A stretch of DNA of 64,000 bases from Carettochelys insculpta (Eukaryota; Chordata; Testudines; Carettochelyidae), in assembly GCF_033958435.1 (NCBI RefSeq), contig NC_134144.1, positions 8,922,010-8,986,009 of the forward strand, in the 5' to 3' direction. The notes beneath the pieces were generated by a model. It searched no databases and was not told the DNA's origin. It saw only the letters and a program-made list of their open reading frames with translations. Below are positions 1-10,165 of the stretch, piece by piece (the stretch's first letter is position 1; each line of letters begins with the position of its first letter). Position numbers and translations under genes: made by a program.

Positions 1-421
1 CTGGATAATGAGCGGTCTCGCAATTGCAAACGGCCGCTCAAGAGCATTACTGCATGCCTAATAAGCATAGCCGCACAAGATGTCGCTGCCGAAGAAGCTG
101 CTACTGGAAGTAAACAGGCCATGTAAATGTGCCTCTGCTGGCAAAAACCCCCTCTGTCATTCAGGCATAAGGGGCTAGCAGCGGAGGGGTCTTTTGCTGA
201 CAGAGTCACATCTACACGGCCTGTTTAGTGCCAGTGGCAGTGTCTGCTGGCAGAGAGATCTTGTGTGGCTATGCTAATTAGGCATGCAATAATGCTAATG
301 AGCGGCCATTTGTAATTGCGAGACTGCTCATTACCATGAAGCTGCCGGCAATACCCCTCTGTGTAGACCCAGCCTCCCAGAGTAGCTTCTTTTGCAATAA
401 TGTTGCTGTGTAGACATACCT
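1..421. mobile_element. Foldback MITE, cut by window edge
   Basis: Bases 1 to about 338 form a long imperfect palindrome with its axis near 168. The left-arm motifs GGTCTCGCAATTGCAAA, AAACAGGCCATGTAAATGTG and ACCCCCTCTG recur reverse-complemented in the right arm at about 180-335. The right end continues to GTGTAGACATACC at 421, the terminal motif shared by the other GTGTCTACAC elements here. The matching left terminus must lie upstream of the window. There is no coding capacity. It is probably a non-autonomous DNA transposon. Confidence 0.7.
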
Positions 422-1059
422 AGTCAGAGCCGTTTAGTGTGCTCATAACCGAATTCATCGCTTTTAGAAAAAGGGAACCCCGTCTTGTGTGATTTTCATA
501 ACCAGATGTGTTTATGACATTTCACTTGTGTTTCTTAAAATATGTTTGCAAAGATTTTAGGCATAACAATGGATTTACACTGGTTTTGGTGGAAGGTACC
601 CTTAAAATTAGTTCATCAAATTGTCAGATGTAAAAGGGAAACTCATTTGTCAAGCTATCTGGGAAAAAAGGAATGTTTTCCATTTAAGGGCTGTCTTCAC
701 CACAGAGTGCAGCGCGAAAGGAGCATAGGGATGGATAGAAAGGGCAGGAAGACTTTGGAAGCAAGCTTTTATATTACAGTAGTTAAAATTAAAATGTGTA
801 TTTTATATAAGGGTGGCCTTTCCAAGAATTTATTAAAAAAAACCTACATCTGAATATCCAAGTGTTTAAGGCTAAAGGTGAATACTCGGACCGTGCATGT
901 AAATACCTATGCAAGGATTTTTTAGAGATGTGATTTTATAAGATTCAGCCTCAAACTAAGGAAATCTTTAAAAGAAATTTTAAACCGCAATCCTGTTGAC
1001 ACTGGTTTTGTCAGTAAATTTAGGGTGGGCATATGCCTGCTGAACGGTTTTAGTTACTG
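422..1059. other. No recognised feature
   Basis: AT-rich unique-looking sequence. The short open frames have no recognisable protein similarity. No repeat termini were identified. Confidence 0.5.
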
Positions 1060-1390
1060 CAGTAAACTCTTTCATATCTGGCATTCTATTATCCAGAACT
1101 CTCAAATAACCAGCGTTTTAACCATAAGTAAATTTTAGCTATACTTCCCATAAGTGCAGTATAGTGAAAGTAGATACAAATAAACACAGAAAATGCAGTG
1201 TAAGTTTCCAGGGTACAATACTACTGCTGTTGGCAAATAAAGTATTCTGCACATTCGTTTGTTTCTTAATATTTAATCTTGTTTTGCTTTATTGCTATGC
1301 ATTGCTAGGTCTACCTCTCTATGATCCAGAATATTTTAATATCCAACAACCTCCTGGTCCCAGGGCTGCTGGGTATGAAAGAGTTTACAT
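1060..1390 (+). mobile_element. Tigger-like MITE, family B copy 1
   Basis: One of four ~335-bp copies in the window. The left terminus is CAGTAAACTCTTTCATATC and the right end is its degenerate complement, ATGAAAGAGTTTACAT. The terminal style (CAGT..., with TA next to some copies) suggests a pogo/Tigger-type Tc1-mariner derivative. Internal landmarks shared with the other copies include TTTTAACCATAAGTAAATTTTAG. The short open frame across its 3' half is not a gene. Confidence 0.8.
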
Positions 1391-1847
1391 TATTTCATGG
1401 CTCTTTCACAGGATCCATGTTGTGCTAGTAGATCTGGCATGCTGAAAGGCTTTGCACTTTTAAGCTAACAGATACAGTTGGGAGGGGTGGGGGCAGAGTT
1501 ACGTGCCTGCAAGCTGCAACAGCCTGTTGTAGGAGCCTTCAGGCATTGTCAGAATAGGAATAGGAAGAGGGGAAATGTTGAGCGTTAAGATTCAGGGGAG
1601 ACATTGCCTCCCTTTGCCTCTTACACCCACCACCCACGCCATCTACTCTCCTGCTCCCCAGCCATTTGAGCTCAGGTGACAACCAGAGCAGTTTGAGGAG
1701 GGAGAGAGGTGGATATTAATAGTACAAACACTCTTGGCATTAAACCAGCTCACAAAGGAGCATGCAATTGGCCTGAGAGGATGAGCAAGACAGCTGCAAG
1801 AGACAGTCATACCTCTTGATGAGGGGTAGTGTGACCCATCATATGAG
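1391..1847. other. No recognised feature
   Basis: Unique-looking sequence with a pyrimidine-rich patch near 1600-1665. Nothing codes. Confidence 0.5.
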
Positions 1848-2040
1848 GCACTGGGAGCCTGGAATCTATCCTGGCTCTGCCACTGTTCCGCTGCATGACC
1901 TTGGACTAGTCACTTCATTTCCCCTCCACTCTTTGTTGGGGCTTGTCTATCTAGATTAACTCTTCAGGGCAGGGACTGCCTGTCACCGTGTATTTGTACA
2001 GCCCCCCAGCACAATGAGCCCTGGTTTTGATTAAAGTCTC
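1848..2040 (+). mobile_element. MIR-type SINE
   Basis: The core reads CTGGCTCTGCCACTG...GCATGACCTTGGACTAGTCAC, the MIR/CORE-SINE core. It is followed by the tail GGGCAGGGACTGCCTGTC...TTTGTACAGCCCCCCAGCACAATGAG seen in amniote SINEs. It is diverged and therefore old. Related pieces lie at 25525, 44355 and 58672. Confidence 0.75.
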
Positions 2041-2127
2041 AAGAAACTACTGCAATTTAATCAGACTACTTCTGACGCTCTAGTAATGGAGACAAGTATC
2101 GGAGGTAGCCATTTTAGTCTGTATCTT

Positions 2128-2306
2128 CAAGAACAATGAGAAGTTCCGTGGCATATTATAGACTAACAGATATTTTGGAGCATAAGATTTTGTGAGCAAA
2201 GACCCGCTTCACCAGATGCATGAATGGGGGCTGGTCTCTGCCCACGAAAGCTTATGATCCAAAACATCTGTTAGTCTAGAAGGTGCCACAGGACTTCTTC
2301 TTGTTC
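2128..2306. mobile_element. Palindromic AAAGCTTATG-type repeat
   Basis: Two head-to-head copies of the same unit. The left unit, read on the minus strand, contains GCTCACAAAATCTTATGCTCC and CTGTTAGTCT. The right unit on the plus strand contains GCCCACGAAAGCTTATG and CTGTTAGTCTAGAAGGTGCC. They meet near 2222 at the sequence GATGCATGAAT. This head-to-head arrangement is common for this amniote repeat. Its class (possibly the 3' end of a Penelope-like or LINE retroelement) is not certain to me. Related single units lie at 6679 and 10031. Confidence 0.65.
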
Positions 2307-3287
2307 TAGTAATGGAGGAAGCAGATTGGTCCATTGCAAATAATGAGGGGAGAGTCCCAAAACTCCAGCTAGAGCAGCTATTAAGGTGGGCCAGAGGCAG
2401 TAGCACTGGAATGCAAAGTTCTGTCCAAGTGTGGCTCACAGCCCTGTGTCGTTGGCAGGAGTGGCTAAAGCCACGTGCTCTAGCACATGAGCTAAAGCCA
2501 GCTTTCTCTCAGCTAAGATTGTACAGCAGAGACTTCACTCTCCCTTGTCAGTGGTCTCAGGGCCTCTCGGTTTACACAAAGATGGAGGACAACGATCATC
2601 AGCAACAAATAAATCAGCCCATAATAGTGACTATGGTCAAGGTCTGCCTCTTTGTTGTGTATACTCTAGTTGACGGGATAGTCCTTCACAGAAGTCATGA
2701 AGGATGGGTCCAGAATTACTAGCAGCAATGCTCTGCCAGTTTCATGTCCTCGCAGTAGAAGCTGCCTATTCTAGAATGACAAAGGGCATCGTTGGAAATG
2801 TTTAAAAGCCAGTTTCAATGAACACAGGTTTTATGATATGTCATGCATGAATAGTGTGGTTGGAATGATGTGGTGTCAAAGGTTTGTTGTTGTTGTTTTT
2901 TTAATACAGATCCTAGCTTTGCTATTCCAGTTGTTGTATCAGTGGGTTCTCCACTGCCATTATTGATGATGATGTCTGGAAACATCAATTGCAATAAACT
3001 AGCCTTCTAGTTGCCATGACTACAGTTAGTTTTATTCAGCTCACCTCTCCATCCTTAAAGCACCTAAGCTATTTATGCATGGTTTCCTTATTATGCTAAC
3101 ATTATAAGAAAGAAAACTTTACAACTAATGTAACTAATAAATGGGGCACACCCAATGCAACTCATCCATTGTCTCTTCCAGCCAGATTCAATCCTAATGT
3201 ATATGAATGCTGCTTCCGTGGAGTTACTCCACAAAGGCTGAGTTAACATGAGATTGGCAAAAGTGTCTGAGTGACTGGAAGCATTGA
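2307..3287. other. No recognised feature
   Basis: Unique-looking DNA. A 136-codon plus-strand open frame at 2312-2722 begins inside the preceding repeat. It has low-complexity-free but unfamiliar sequence and no coding support. Confidence 0.45.
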
Positions 3288-3545
3288 CTGGAATTTTCAA
3301 AGGAGTTTTATGGAGTTAAATGATGGAAAGGTGAATTTCAGTGGGTGCCCAACTCTCTCAGGCACCTTTGAAACGCCAGCCATGCAACTATGTGCTCCTA
3401 AGTCACTTAGGCGCTTTGGAAACCTTTCCCTTGGGCATTCATGGAAAGACTTCTCAGTACCTACATTGAGGATAGATTTTCCAAGATCTAATCTCCTATT
3501 TAGGAACTGAAATAAGCACCCAGGTTTTCAAAGGCGTTAATCATA
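3288..3545. repeat. Old amniote repeat with TTTTCAAAGG motif
   Basis: The motif TTTTCAAAGG appears near both ends (3294 and 3527), with GTGCCCAACTCTCTCAGGCACCTTTGAAA between. This resembles very old amniote repeats built on ATTTTCAAA...AGGCACC. It is too diverged to place in a family. The short open frame over it (3271-3510) is incidental. Confidence 0.3.
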
Positions 3546-3828
3546 CAGGGGTTCTCACTGCTCTCAACAGGAGCCATTGGGTGCTGAGCTATTTTGCAAA
3601 TGTGACCATTTCCTGTAGGTGCCTAGATGGGAGCAGAACCCTTCTAAAAGTTTGGGTGAGGACTTCCAAAAATTTGGTCCTTTGTTTCTTCTGTGCTTTG
3701 AAGGGGACTAAGAGTCAACATCTAGGCATCATGACAGCTTCCTCAGCTCAGAGGAGAGACATGATCTCAAAAGCTGCACGATGTACTGAAAAGGGGTGGC
3801 AGAGAGAGAAAATACAGCTCCTCAAAAA

Positions 3829-4135
3829 CAGGTTGAACCTCTGTCCTCTGGCACCCTCAGGCCCTGATCGGTGCCGGATGAGAGAATTTGCCAGACCATG
3901 GGAGGTCAATATTTTCTACCACATTACCAACACTTCCACTTCTTACTGGGCTCTTACAGTCATTTAAGGGTAAATTACAGCTAAATAACACCACAGAAAG
4001 CCAAGACTGGTGGCTGCAAACAAACTTTATGGGACCATGGGAAACACGGCCACACCCATGGTCAGTGGTCATCTGGCTAACTAAAATCATGCTGGATTAC
4101 GGATGTTGCCGGATGAGAGAGTTCTGGACAAGAGA
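3829..4135 (+). mobile_element. Tigger-like MITE, family C copy 1
   Basis: Starts CAGGTTGAACCTCTGTCC and continues GGCACCCTCAGGCCCTGATC. The 3' part contains GTTGCCGGATGAGAGAGTTC, a degenerate complementary terminus. Shared internal landmarks include CTTTATGGGACCATGGGAAAC. There are six copies in the window (3829, 8791, 25065, 26561, 51938, 62264). The TIR style matches pogo/Tigger elements. Confidence 0.8.
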
Positions 4136-4849
4136 CTGACTGATTCTTGAAATTCCTCAGACGGAGAGGGGAAACCAAACACAGATGTAGATTGGGCTAC
4201 ATTGCAAATGTTCATGTACACCACAGAAGAAGCCATTTACAGCAGTTATTAAACAGACAGAGCAAGGGACAGATGTTTTAGGTGGGAACGAGAATTACCC
4301 TGGCCTCCTTCCCAGCCCCCTCCTAATGAACCGTAAGAGGAGGAGCTATCCAGTGAATGGCAAAAAGTATTTCCCAAGGAAAGGACCAAAGAGCTAGCAT
4401 CCTAAAGCTTCTATCTATGCCTTCTGTAAGAGTATAATTTGATCATCGCTGATATATTCAGATCTGTCTCTGAGAATGAGATTTATGTTACTTCTAACAT
4501 GCAAACTTCCGATCTGTGAAAGGCAAGGCATGTTTGCTTGTGTCCATCTGCAAGAAAGAAGAGTAGCATAGAATAATTACTATCACCATTTCCTGGGGAA
4601 AAGGAGAGAGCGTTGGCATGCTTAATTAAAGTCTCGTCCCTGTGGGACTAAGCACTGAAACAATAAGAAGCTTTCCCAGAACACGGTAAAAATAAGGAAT
4701 GGAAAATAAATATCTTTTAGCCCGTACTCATATTCATTCTTCCTAGCTATTTCGTTTGCTTCTCCTACCCCTTGTAATTTGTTCTATATGTATTCCAATG
4801 GAAAATGCACAATGGGACAAAAGGCAGGGAGGTTTCTCCTGCACACCAG
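4136..4849. other. No recognised feature
   Basis: AT-rich unique-looking DNA with no repeat termini and no coding evidence. Confidence 0.45.
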
Positions 4850-5215
4850 ACGTTATACAACTCATGCTGGAGACCAAAGATTTTTTGCGTCTCTCTTGTT
4901 TCCTGCCTCTTCCTGGCCCTTTCACTCTGTCACCAAACTCCTTCTCTCGACCTTGCCTTTATGTCCATTCCCTTACCCCGGCTCAGCACCCCACTCTGTC
5001 CTTTTCAGCCTCACTCTCTGCTCGACTCCAAAGACCGTCCCCCAACTCCCCAATTTCCAGCAATAGTTCTACATTCCCCTTCTTCTCCCATGTTACAACA
5101 ATCTGTGGAACCCTTCTCCACTTACCACCCACCAATACACCATATATGCCCCACTGCAGACCAACCAACACATAGGCCCTACCACACACACCTCTCCAAC
5201 GGATTTACATTATCT
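4850..5215. repeat. Pyrimidine-rich low-complexity block
   Basis: The plus strand is dominated by C and T, with runs such as CCTCTTCCTGG and CCCTTCTTCTCCC. Several overlapping open frames in all registers (up to 139 codons) come from this composition bias. They are rich in Pro, Ser, Leu and Thr and are not genes. A similar, larger block lies at 29220-29885. Confidence 0.6.
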
Positions 5216-5858
5216 TGAGAGGGAGGCTGGGCCAACCATCTCACTGCTGGGCCATGGTGTTTGTGGCAATTGTTTGGCAACCTGTCCATTTCCTGCCCCT
5301 CTCGCCGCCTTTGTCAGTCCCACATTCGGCATGCGCCAAACAACCATCAGTTCTCCAATGTCGACAGGACAACAAAATACTTCAGCTCCAGCCACTACTC
5401 TGTGATTCTGGTAAGGTCCTTTTGGGGGCTCTTTCAGCCTTTTCATACTGTTAAAAAGTAAATCATCAGGTAATGAGCAATCCAACCCCCCCCCCACGCT
5501 ACATACCTACATTAGATCTATAAAGAAAAAGAAGAGATTCACTGAGTCATTCTACATGACATGTTAAAACTACTTATGAGAAAAGATTTTATAATGAATC
5601 CAGCTATCTTTACCCCCCAATTATAAAAATTGGATAGATTAGTCATCACAGTGCTGAATAAAAAAGAAATGCAATAACAAATACCTCTTAAACATACTCA
5701 GCAACTACTAACTGCTAACTAACAACTGCTAACTAGAAGAGACTGAGACCTGTTTGTACTTGAGCTTCCAAAAAGGTTTTTGTCCTGTCCTTTTAGACAG
5801 GAGAGCCAGAGTTTCTTACAGTCTATGTTACAGTGGTTGCTTGAGAGAAAAGCTCTAC
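5216..5858. other. No recognised feature; short AACTGCTAACTA tandem
   Basis: Mostly unique AT-rich DNA. At about 5700-5735 the unit AACTGCTAACTA is repeated imperfectly about three times. Confidence 0.5.
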
Positions 5859-6280
5859 GGCCGTGTCTACACTACCCCGCCCTTTCGGAAGGAGTATGTA
5901 AATGCCACGGACCAGAAATGCTAATGAGGTGCTGATAGTAATATTCAGCATCTCATTTGCATCACCGCAGCCACCTGGAGCGTCAAAAGTGCTTCCTTCT
6001 AATAAAAAACTAGCCATGTAGATGGGGCTACATCTACATTTTTCAAAAGCAAAAAAAAAAAAAAATTTGGAAGAAGAGCGCTTTTGAAATCAGAGTTTCC
6101 TTTCGAAGGAACCCTATCTACACCACTAGTTTTCAATTTGCAAGCAGCACTTCCAGTACTCCAGGGGGCTGCCGTTATGCAAATGAGGCAATGAATATTC
6201 ATATCAGCACCTCATTAGCATTTTTGATCTGCAGTATTTATATACCCCTACCAAAAGGGAGGGGTAGTGTAGACACGGCC
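5859..6280. mobile_element. MITE with GGCCGTGTCTACACTACC termini
   Basis: The left end GGCCGTGTCTACACTACC and the right end (complement of GGTAGTGTAGACACGGCC) are perfectly complementary for about 20 bp. The complementarity extends imperfectly inwards through GCAAATGAG and TTTCGAA segments. The interior has a 15-base poly(A) at about 6050 and no reading frame. No clear target-site duplication was seen. It belongs to the commonest MITE superfamily in this window. Confidence 0.85.
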
Positions 6281-6289
6281 AATAAATTT

Positions 6290-6662
6290 AAGCTATGTCT
6301 ACACAGCAGTGTTATTTTGGAATAAGCTATCCAGGAAGAGATTTTACAGAACAGATTATTTCAAAATAGCATTTCTACACACAAAATGAGTACCAAAATA
6401 GTGCTCAGCTCTTTCGAAATACAGCCTCCATACTAATCAGCTAGCAGGGCTCCCAGTGTGGGGCTGGAGACCCCTATTTTGAAATAACCCCTATTTCCTG
6501 TCTATACAGCCCCTATTCCAAAATATCTGTTTCAGAACAGGTGCAATTTCTCGTAGAATGAGGTTTATCAAATTCCAAATAAGCCAGCTGCTATTCTGAA
6601 TTATTTTGAAATAGTGGTTTTGCTGTGCAGACACTCAGAACGTTCTTTCGGAATAGTGGCTA
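6290..6662. mobile_element. MITE of the TATTTTGGAATAA type
   Basis: Starts AGCTATGTCTACACAGCAG only 10 bp after the preceding MITE. It carries repeated TTTCGAAATA/TATTTTGAAATA blocks in both orientations and ends TTCTTTCGGAATAGTGGCTATTTTA. It is non-coding and degenerate. The copy at 17484 is of the same general type. Confidence 0.7.
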
Positions 6663-6678
6663 TTTTATTTCTTCTTCA

Positions 6679-6780
6679 TTTCCGCTGATGAAGTGACTTT
6701 TGCCTATGCAAGTTTATGCCCTAATAAATCTGCTAGCCTCTAGTGCTACAAGACTCCTGTTTGTTTTTACAGATACAAAG
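6679..6780 (+). mobile_element. AAAGCTTATG-type repeat fragment
   Basis: Contains GATGAAGTGACTTTTGCC, AAGTTTATGCCCTAATAAAT and a terminal segment ending GTTTTTACAGATACAAAG. This is the same unit as the right half of the palindrome at 2128-2306. Confidence 0.6.
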
Positions 6781-7279
6781 GAACAGGAGTATGTGTCTGA
6801 GACATAACAAAACTTTTGCTGCTCACAGGTGCTTAAAACCTCCCCCACCCCTGCCACATACACACAATGAACAACAAGGACACACCCTCACTCGTGGGAG
6901 CTTGACTTTCTCACTGAGAAGTCCCACTGATTTCAGTAAGATACTATTCAGTGGAACGTTGCAGAACCCGGCCCAGAGAAAAGATTGCAGGATTTGTCCT
7001 AGCAAAAGGAAAAGGGGAACATTACCACACTGATTGTGGTTTTAGTACTTCACGATATCACAACAGACCTGACTCTCATCTTCCCTACGTCAGAATTTCC
7101 ACTGAGCATCTTGGGGATATACCTGAATTTCACCAGTCAGAAACCATATTCAACATCATTCATTATTTCAAGGGTACGCAAAGTGGGGGTGGGTGGGTGT
7201 GGGCCTCCTTGGGGTGTGTGCGTGAAATTTCATAAGGAGGGGGTGCAACACAATCATCTCCTAGATGTTTTTACATTCT
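6781..7279. other. No recognised feature
   Basis: Unique-looking sequence with a G-rich patch near 7180-7240. The open frames across 6743-7290 overlap each other in different registers and show no conserved protein. Confidence 0.45.
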
Positions 7280-7602
7280 ACATGGAGTAAACTCTTTCAT
7301 ATCTGGCAGCCTTGGGACTAGGAGGTTGCTGGATATTCAAATATTTTGGATAATAGAGAGCTATACCTAGCAATGAATAACACAAAAGAAAAACAAGGTT
7401 AACTATTAAGAGAGAAACAAAAATGTACTTTACTAACAGTAGTACTGTACACTGTAAACTTATACTGCATTTGCTGTATTTATTTTATTTACTTTCAACA
7501 TAGCGTACTTATGGAAAACCTAACTAAAACTTGCTTATGGTTAAAATGCCAGTTACATGAGAGTTCCGGATAACAGAATGTCAGATATGAAAGAGTTTAC
7601 TG
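7280..7602 (-). mobile_element. Tigger-like MITE, family B copy 2
   Basis: Inverted copy of the family at 1060. It ends at CAGATATGAAAGAGTTTACTG, and its start reads GGAGTAAACTCTTTCATATC. The complement of TTTTAACCATAAGTAAA is at about 7530. A TA follows the right end, as expected for Tc1-mariner insertion. Confidence 0.85.
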
Positions 7603-8096
7603 TACTTATTTTCTTACACATGCCAAAAGTGGTTTTTTTTTCTTATTCACATGAATATAACCAAAACTTCCGTCAGTTTGGATTACACTGGACAGGTTGC
7701 TAACTGCAAGGGCAAAAAGTGGGCCAGGACATACAAAATTTGGCCCATCCCATGTTATTTAAAGTTTTTACGAGCATACTGCCCATTGCTCTGAACCAAA
7801 ATCAAGGCACTTCTGGGGTGAGCCTGGCGCCTACACTGATGAAGACATGGTCCTTGTCATGTAGGGTTAGGGCTACCCTGTCAACACCTAAAGTTTTATG
7901 ATAAGTCACTTTTTGTGTAGTGGAACAATGGAAAGGCTAGGAAAAGAAACACTTCTTAAAGCACACACCATGGCGGTGTTCTCTGAGAGCTAGTACTGCT
8001 CATGTGAGACAATGCAATGAGCTCACCTTTGGGGCAAAGTACTCCAAAGCAAGGTATTACAGGAGAAGGGGGAAAAGGGGGAGACTGCTTTATCAC
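7603..8096 (-). other. Intron next to MAP2 exon
   Basis: Unique-looking intron. The exon's frame stays open past the splice donor to about 8023, but the peptide beyond residue 87 is intronic and loses MAP2 similarity. Confidence 0.6.
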
Positions 8097-8100
8097 CTGC
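8092..8100 (-). other. MAP2: Splice donor of MAP2 first coding exon
   Basis: On the minus strand the exon ends AACAGCAG and the intron starts GTGATAAAG, a standard AG|GT donor. It splits a codon after its first base (phase 1). A glutamate codon would be completed if the next exon starts with AA or AG, as expected for MAP2. Confidence 0.85.
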
Positions 8101-8358
8101 TGTTTCTCTGTCTCCTGTGGACAGTTCTCCATTGATTCCATTCTCTTTGGTTCTAGAGTATGTGCCCTGTTGCCCGCGTTCACCATATCCTGCTTCTTCA
8201 TCCTCTCTGTATGGAAATCCATTGGCGCTTCTGACCAGTCCAGCACCGGCACCAGCTTGCTCCTTAATTTCAGGGGAATGTGGGTGTGAAGAAGCCTCTG
8301 TTAGCTGACTTGAAGTCCAGTGCGGCGCTTTGGCTTCATCCTTCCTATTGTCGGCCAT
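8097..8358 (-). CDS. MAP2: MAP2 first coding exon
   Basis: Microtubule-associated protein 2 is the main dendritic MAP of neurons. It binds and stabilises microtubules through C-terminal repeats and anchors PKA near its N-terminus. This exon encodes residues 1-87 plus one base. Seen here: MADNRKDEAKAPHWTS at the start, LVRSANGFPYREDEE at residues 41-55, GTYSRTKENGINGEL at 65-79 and DRETA at 83-87. These match the MAP2 N-terminus as I remember it from mammals, with the same length and no gaps. Differences lie mostly in residues 17-40 and 56-64. The ATG is in good context (AAAAATGG). The exon stops just before the PKA RII-binding helix, which lies in the next exon outside the window. It is acidic and hydrophilic, as expected for the projection domain. 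No damage is visible, so it should be functional. Confidence 0.95.
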
Positions 8359-8378
8359 TTTTCCTCTGTTTCTCTCTC
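8359..8378 (-). other. MAP2: MAP2 5' UTR part of the coding exon
   Basis: Twenty bases reading GAGAGAGAAACAGAGGAAAA lie between the splice acceptor and the ATG. The rest of the 5' UTR must come from upstream non-coding exons at higher coordinates or outside the window. Confidence 0.8.
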
Positions 8379-8402
8379 CTGTAATGACAGTAGGTAAGAC
8401 AG
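8379..8402 (-). other. MAP2: Splice acceptor of MAP2 exon
   Basis: On the minus strand the intron ends TCTTACCTACTGTCATTACAG, a moderately pyrimidine-rich tract followed by CAG. The exon begins with GAGAGAG. Confidence 0.8.
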
Positions 8403-8790
8403 ATCAGCTATGGTCAGGCATGGTTTCCCTGGCCCAGCATTTACGACTCTAACATACATTTCATACATTTCCTCTATGTTGTCAGGGGAACGCAAATCGC
8501 TGCCAGAAAAGGGGTTTAAAAGTAAAAGTTGGCCTGACCGAACTGCTTTTTCAAATATATCAGAGAGGTTCAGACTGACTTCAATAGATTACACTAATTT
8601 CTACCACTCATTTCTTGATGGCAAATCGTTCAAGGGTTTGTTTCAGTGATTTAAAAAAAAAATGGACTGAAGTAATGGCAAATGAATCATTCCTCACAGA
8701 AACAATGACATTTCCTGGTGATGGAAGAAGAGAACGTGATAATGACTCTTCAGTTACAGCTCTTACTATCAGTAGTAAAAGTATTAATCA

Positions 8791-9110
8791 CAGGTTGAAG
8801 GTCTATAATCCAGAACTTTTTTCTCTGGCAACTTTTGTAATCCAGCATGATCTGAGTTAGCTGGACGACCACTTATCTTGGGTGTGGCAAAGTTTCCTGT
8901 GGTCCCATAAAGTTTGTTTCTAGCCCACCAGTCCTGGCTCTCAGTGTTCTGTGTTGTTATTTACTTGTAATTTGCCCCTACATGTCTTCTAAGAGACCAG
9001 GTAAGCAGTGGAAGTGTTGGTAATGTGCGAGACAATATTAACCTCTTGTGGTCCGGCAAATTGTCTCATTTGGCACTGGTCAGGTGCTGAACTAGAGAGA
9101 TTTAACCTGT
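8791..9110 (-). mobile_element. Tigger-like MITE, family C copy 2
   Basis: Begins CAGGTTGAAGGTCTATAATCC and ends AGATTTAACCTG followed by TA, so both termini survive. It is inverted relative to the copy at 3829. It shares TGGTCCCATAAAGTTTGTTTC and GGAAGTGTTGGTAATGTG. Confidence 0.85.
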
Positions 9111-9710
9111 ATTAGTGGTACTGCAGTAGCACCAGAAAGCTCCAGTAACGGACCAGGACCTCACGGCGCTAAAACAAAAAGATGTTCCTTAACCTCACAG
9201 AGCTGACTATAGCCAGCTAGACATGACAGAAACAATACTTGTGGGTATGGATTTGGATTCTGAACCTATGTTTGCCTTCATCCCATTTAGATCCCTTCTT
9301 ATTCATGATTTGCAAACTCACATTCACACACATTTCTTTTGCTCACATAAACGTCTGGGGAATAGCTGCTCTTCGTACAGCCCCTTGTGAATAAAGGTAC
9401 TTATGCATGAGCACACATAATATAATCACGATATCTCATTTGTTACTCCCCTATTTAAAATGTGTCAGTCATTTCATCAGGGAGTAGGAAAAATACCATG
9501 GGACTTAGGCTTTGTTCGCACTGGGAGAAAAAAGTAGGATTTTATATCTAGAGTTAGCAATTTTAATGGGCAATCCTAATGGAGACAAGTCACTGTAGTT
9601 TTTACCAAGCAGGACGCAAGGTTCACCTAGGTTAGTTAACTGGCTATATAAAAGTTAAAAATTACTTACACTTTGTAGACAAAATCATAGTTGATCAAAG
9701 AGTGAATAGT
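9111..9710. other. No recognised feature
   Basis: AT-rich unique-looking DNA without repeat termini or coding evidence. Confidence 0.45.
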
Positions 9711-10010
9711 CTAAGGCTCAGTCTACATTACTCAGGGTTGATCTTCTCGGGTGTGATTTTGCATAGCTATAAGCAATGTATCTGCAGTCAACTGTAAGAC
9801 CTGTCTTCACTGAGGGAGGCAGATGGGAACATTTGCCCCATTAACCTCCCTTACTACTTGTGAAAGCAGAGGGTTGACTGTGGACCCCAGAGAGATCAAT
9901 TTTGCACATCTTTACCAGACACACAAAATTGAACTCTGGAGATCAATGCTGAATAGGTCTACACTTACTGGGACATTGACCCTGAACTGTAAGCGTAGAC
10001 TTACCCTAAC
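9711..10010 (-). mobile_element. Family E MITE copy 1
   Basis: Runs from CTAAGGCTCAGTCTACATTAC to GTAAGCGTAGACTTACCCTAAC. The interior GTTGACTGTGGACCCCAGAG and CAATTTTGCACATC matches, in reverse orientation, the elements at 18278 and 22488. It is non-coding, and the 71-codon open frame across it is incidental. Confidence 0.7.
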
Positions 10011-10030
10011 AAGTTCATTAGGCCATATAC

Positions 10031-10165
10031 TTTTGTGAGCTACAGCTCACTTGCTTTCTTTACTCCATCTGAGGAAGTAAGTTGTATCTCATGAAAGCTT
10101 ATGTCCTAATATCCTAATTAAATTGTTGGTCTTTAAAGTGCCTCTGGACTCCTTATTCATTTTGA
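10031..10165 (+). mobile_element. AAAGCTTATG-type repeat
   Basis: Contains TGAGCTACAGCTCACTTGC (part of the head-to-head junction), CTCATGAAAGCTTATGTCC, AAATTGTTGGTCTTTAAAGTG and CTCCTTATTCATTTTGATAAAG. Same family as 2128 and 6679. Confidence 0.65.

Larger units (their letters stand above)
1..8096 (-). other. MAP2: MAP2 intron after first coding exon (partial)
   Basis: This is sequence downstream, in gene orientation, of the MAP2 exon at 8097-8378. It starts with the donor GTGATAAAG, read leftwards from 8096. No sequence matching the expected next coding exon (the PKA RII-binding helix, beginning EVSAR) was found. The intron is therefore at least 8.1 kb here. It holds only transposon relics and unique AT-rich DNA. 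Confidence 0.75.

Noticed and set aside
1164..1445. 93-codon frame sharing a peptide (LGLPLY..YFNIQQPPGP) with 56987-57181, like a small protein family
   Set aside because: Both lie in the 3' half of the same Tigger-like MITE. The shared peptide reflects shared transposon DNA, and the frames are not preserved in the 7280 and 23825 copies.
8023..8096. Extension of the MAP2 frame to a 111-residue protein
   Set aside because: MAP2 similarity ends at a standard AG|GT donor at residue 87. The rest is open intron.
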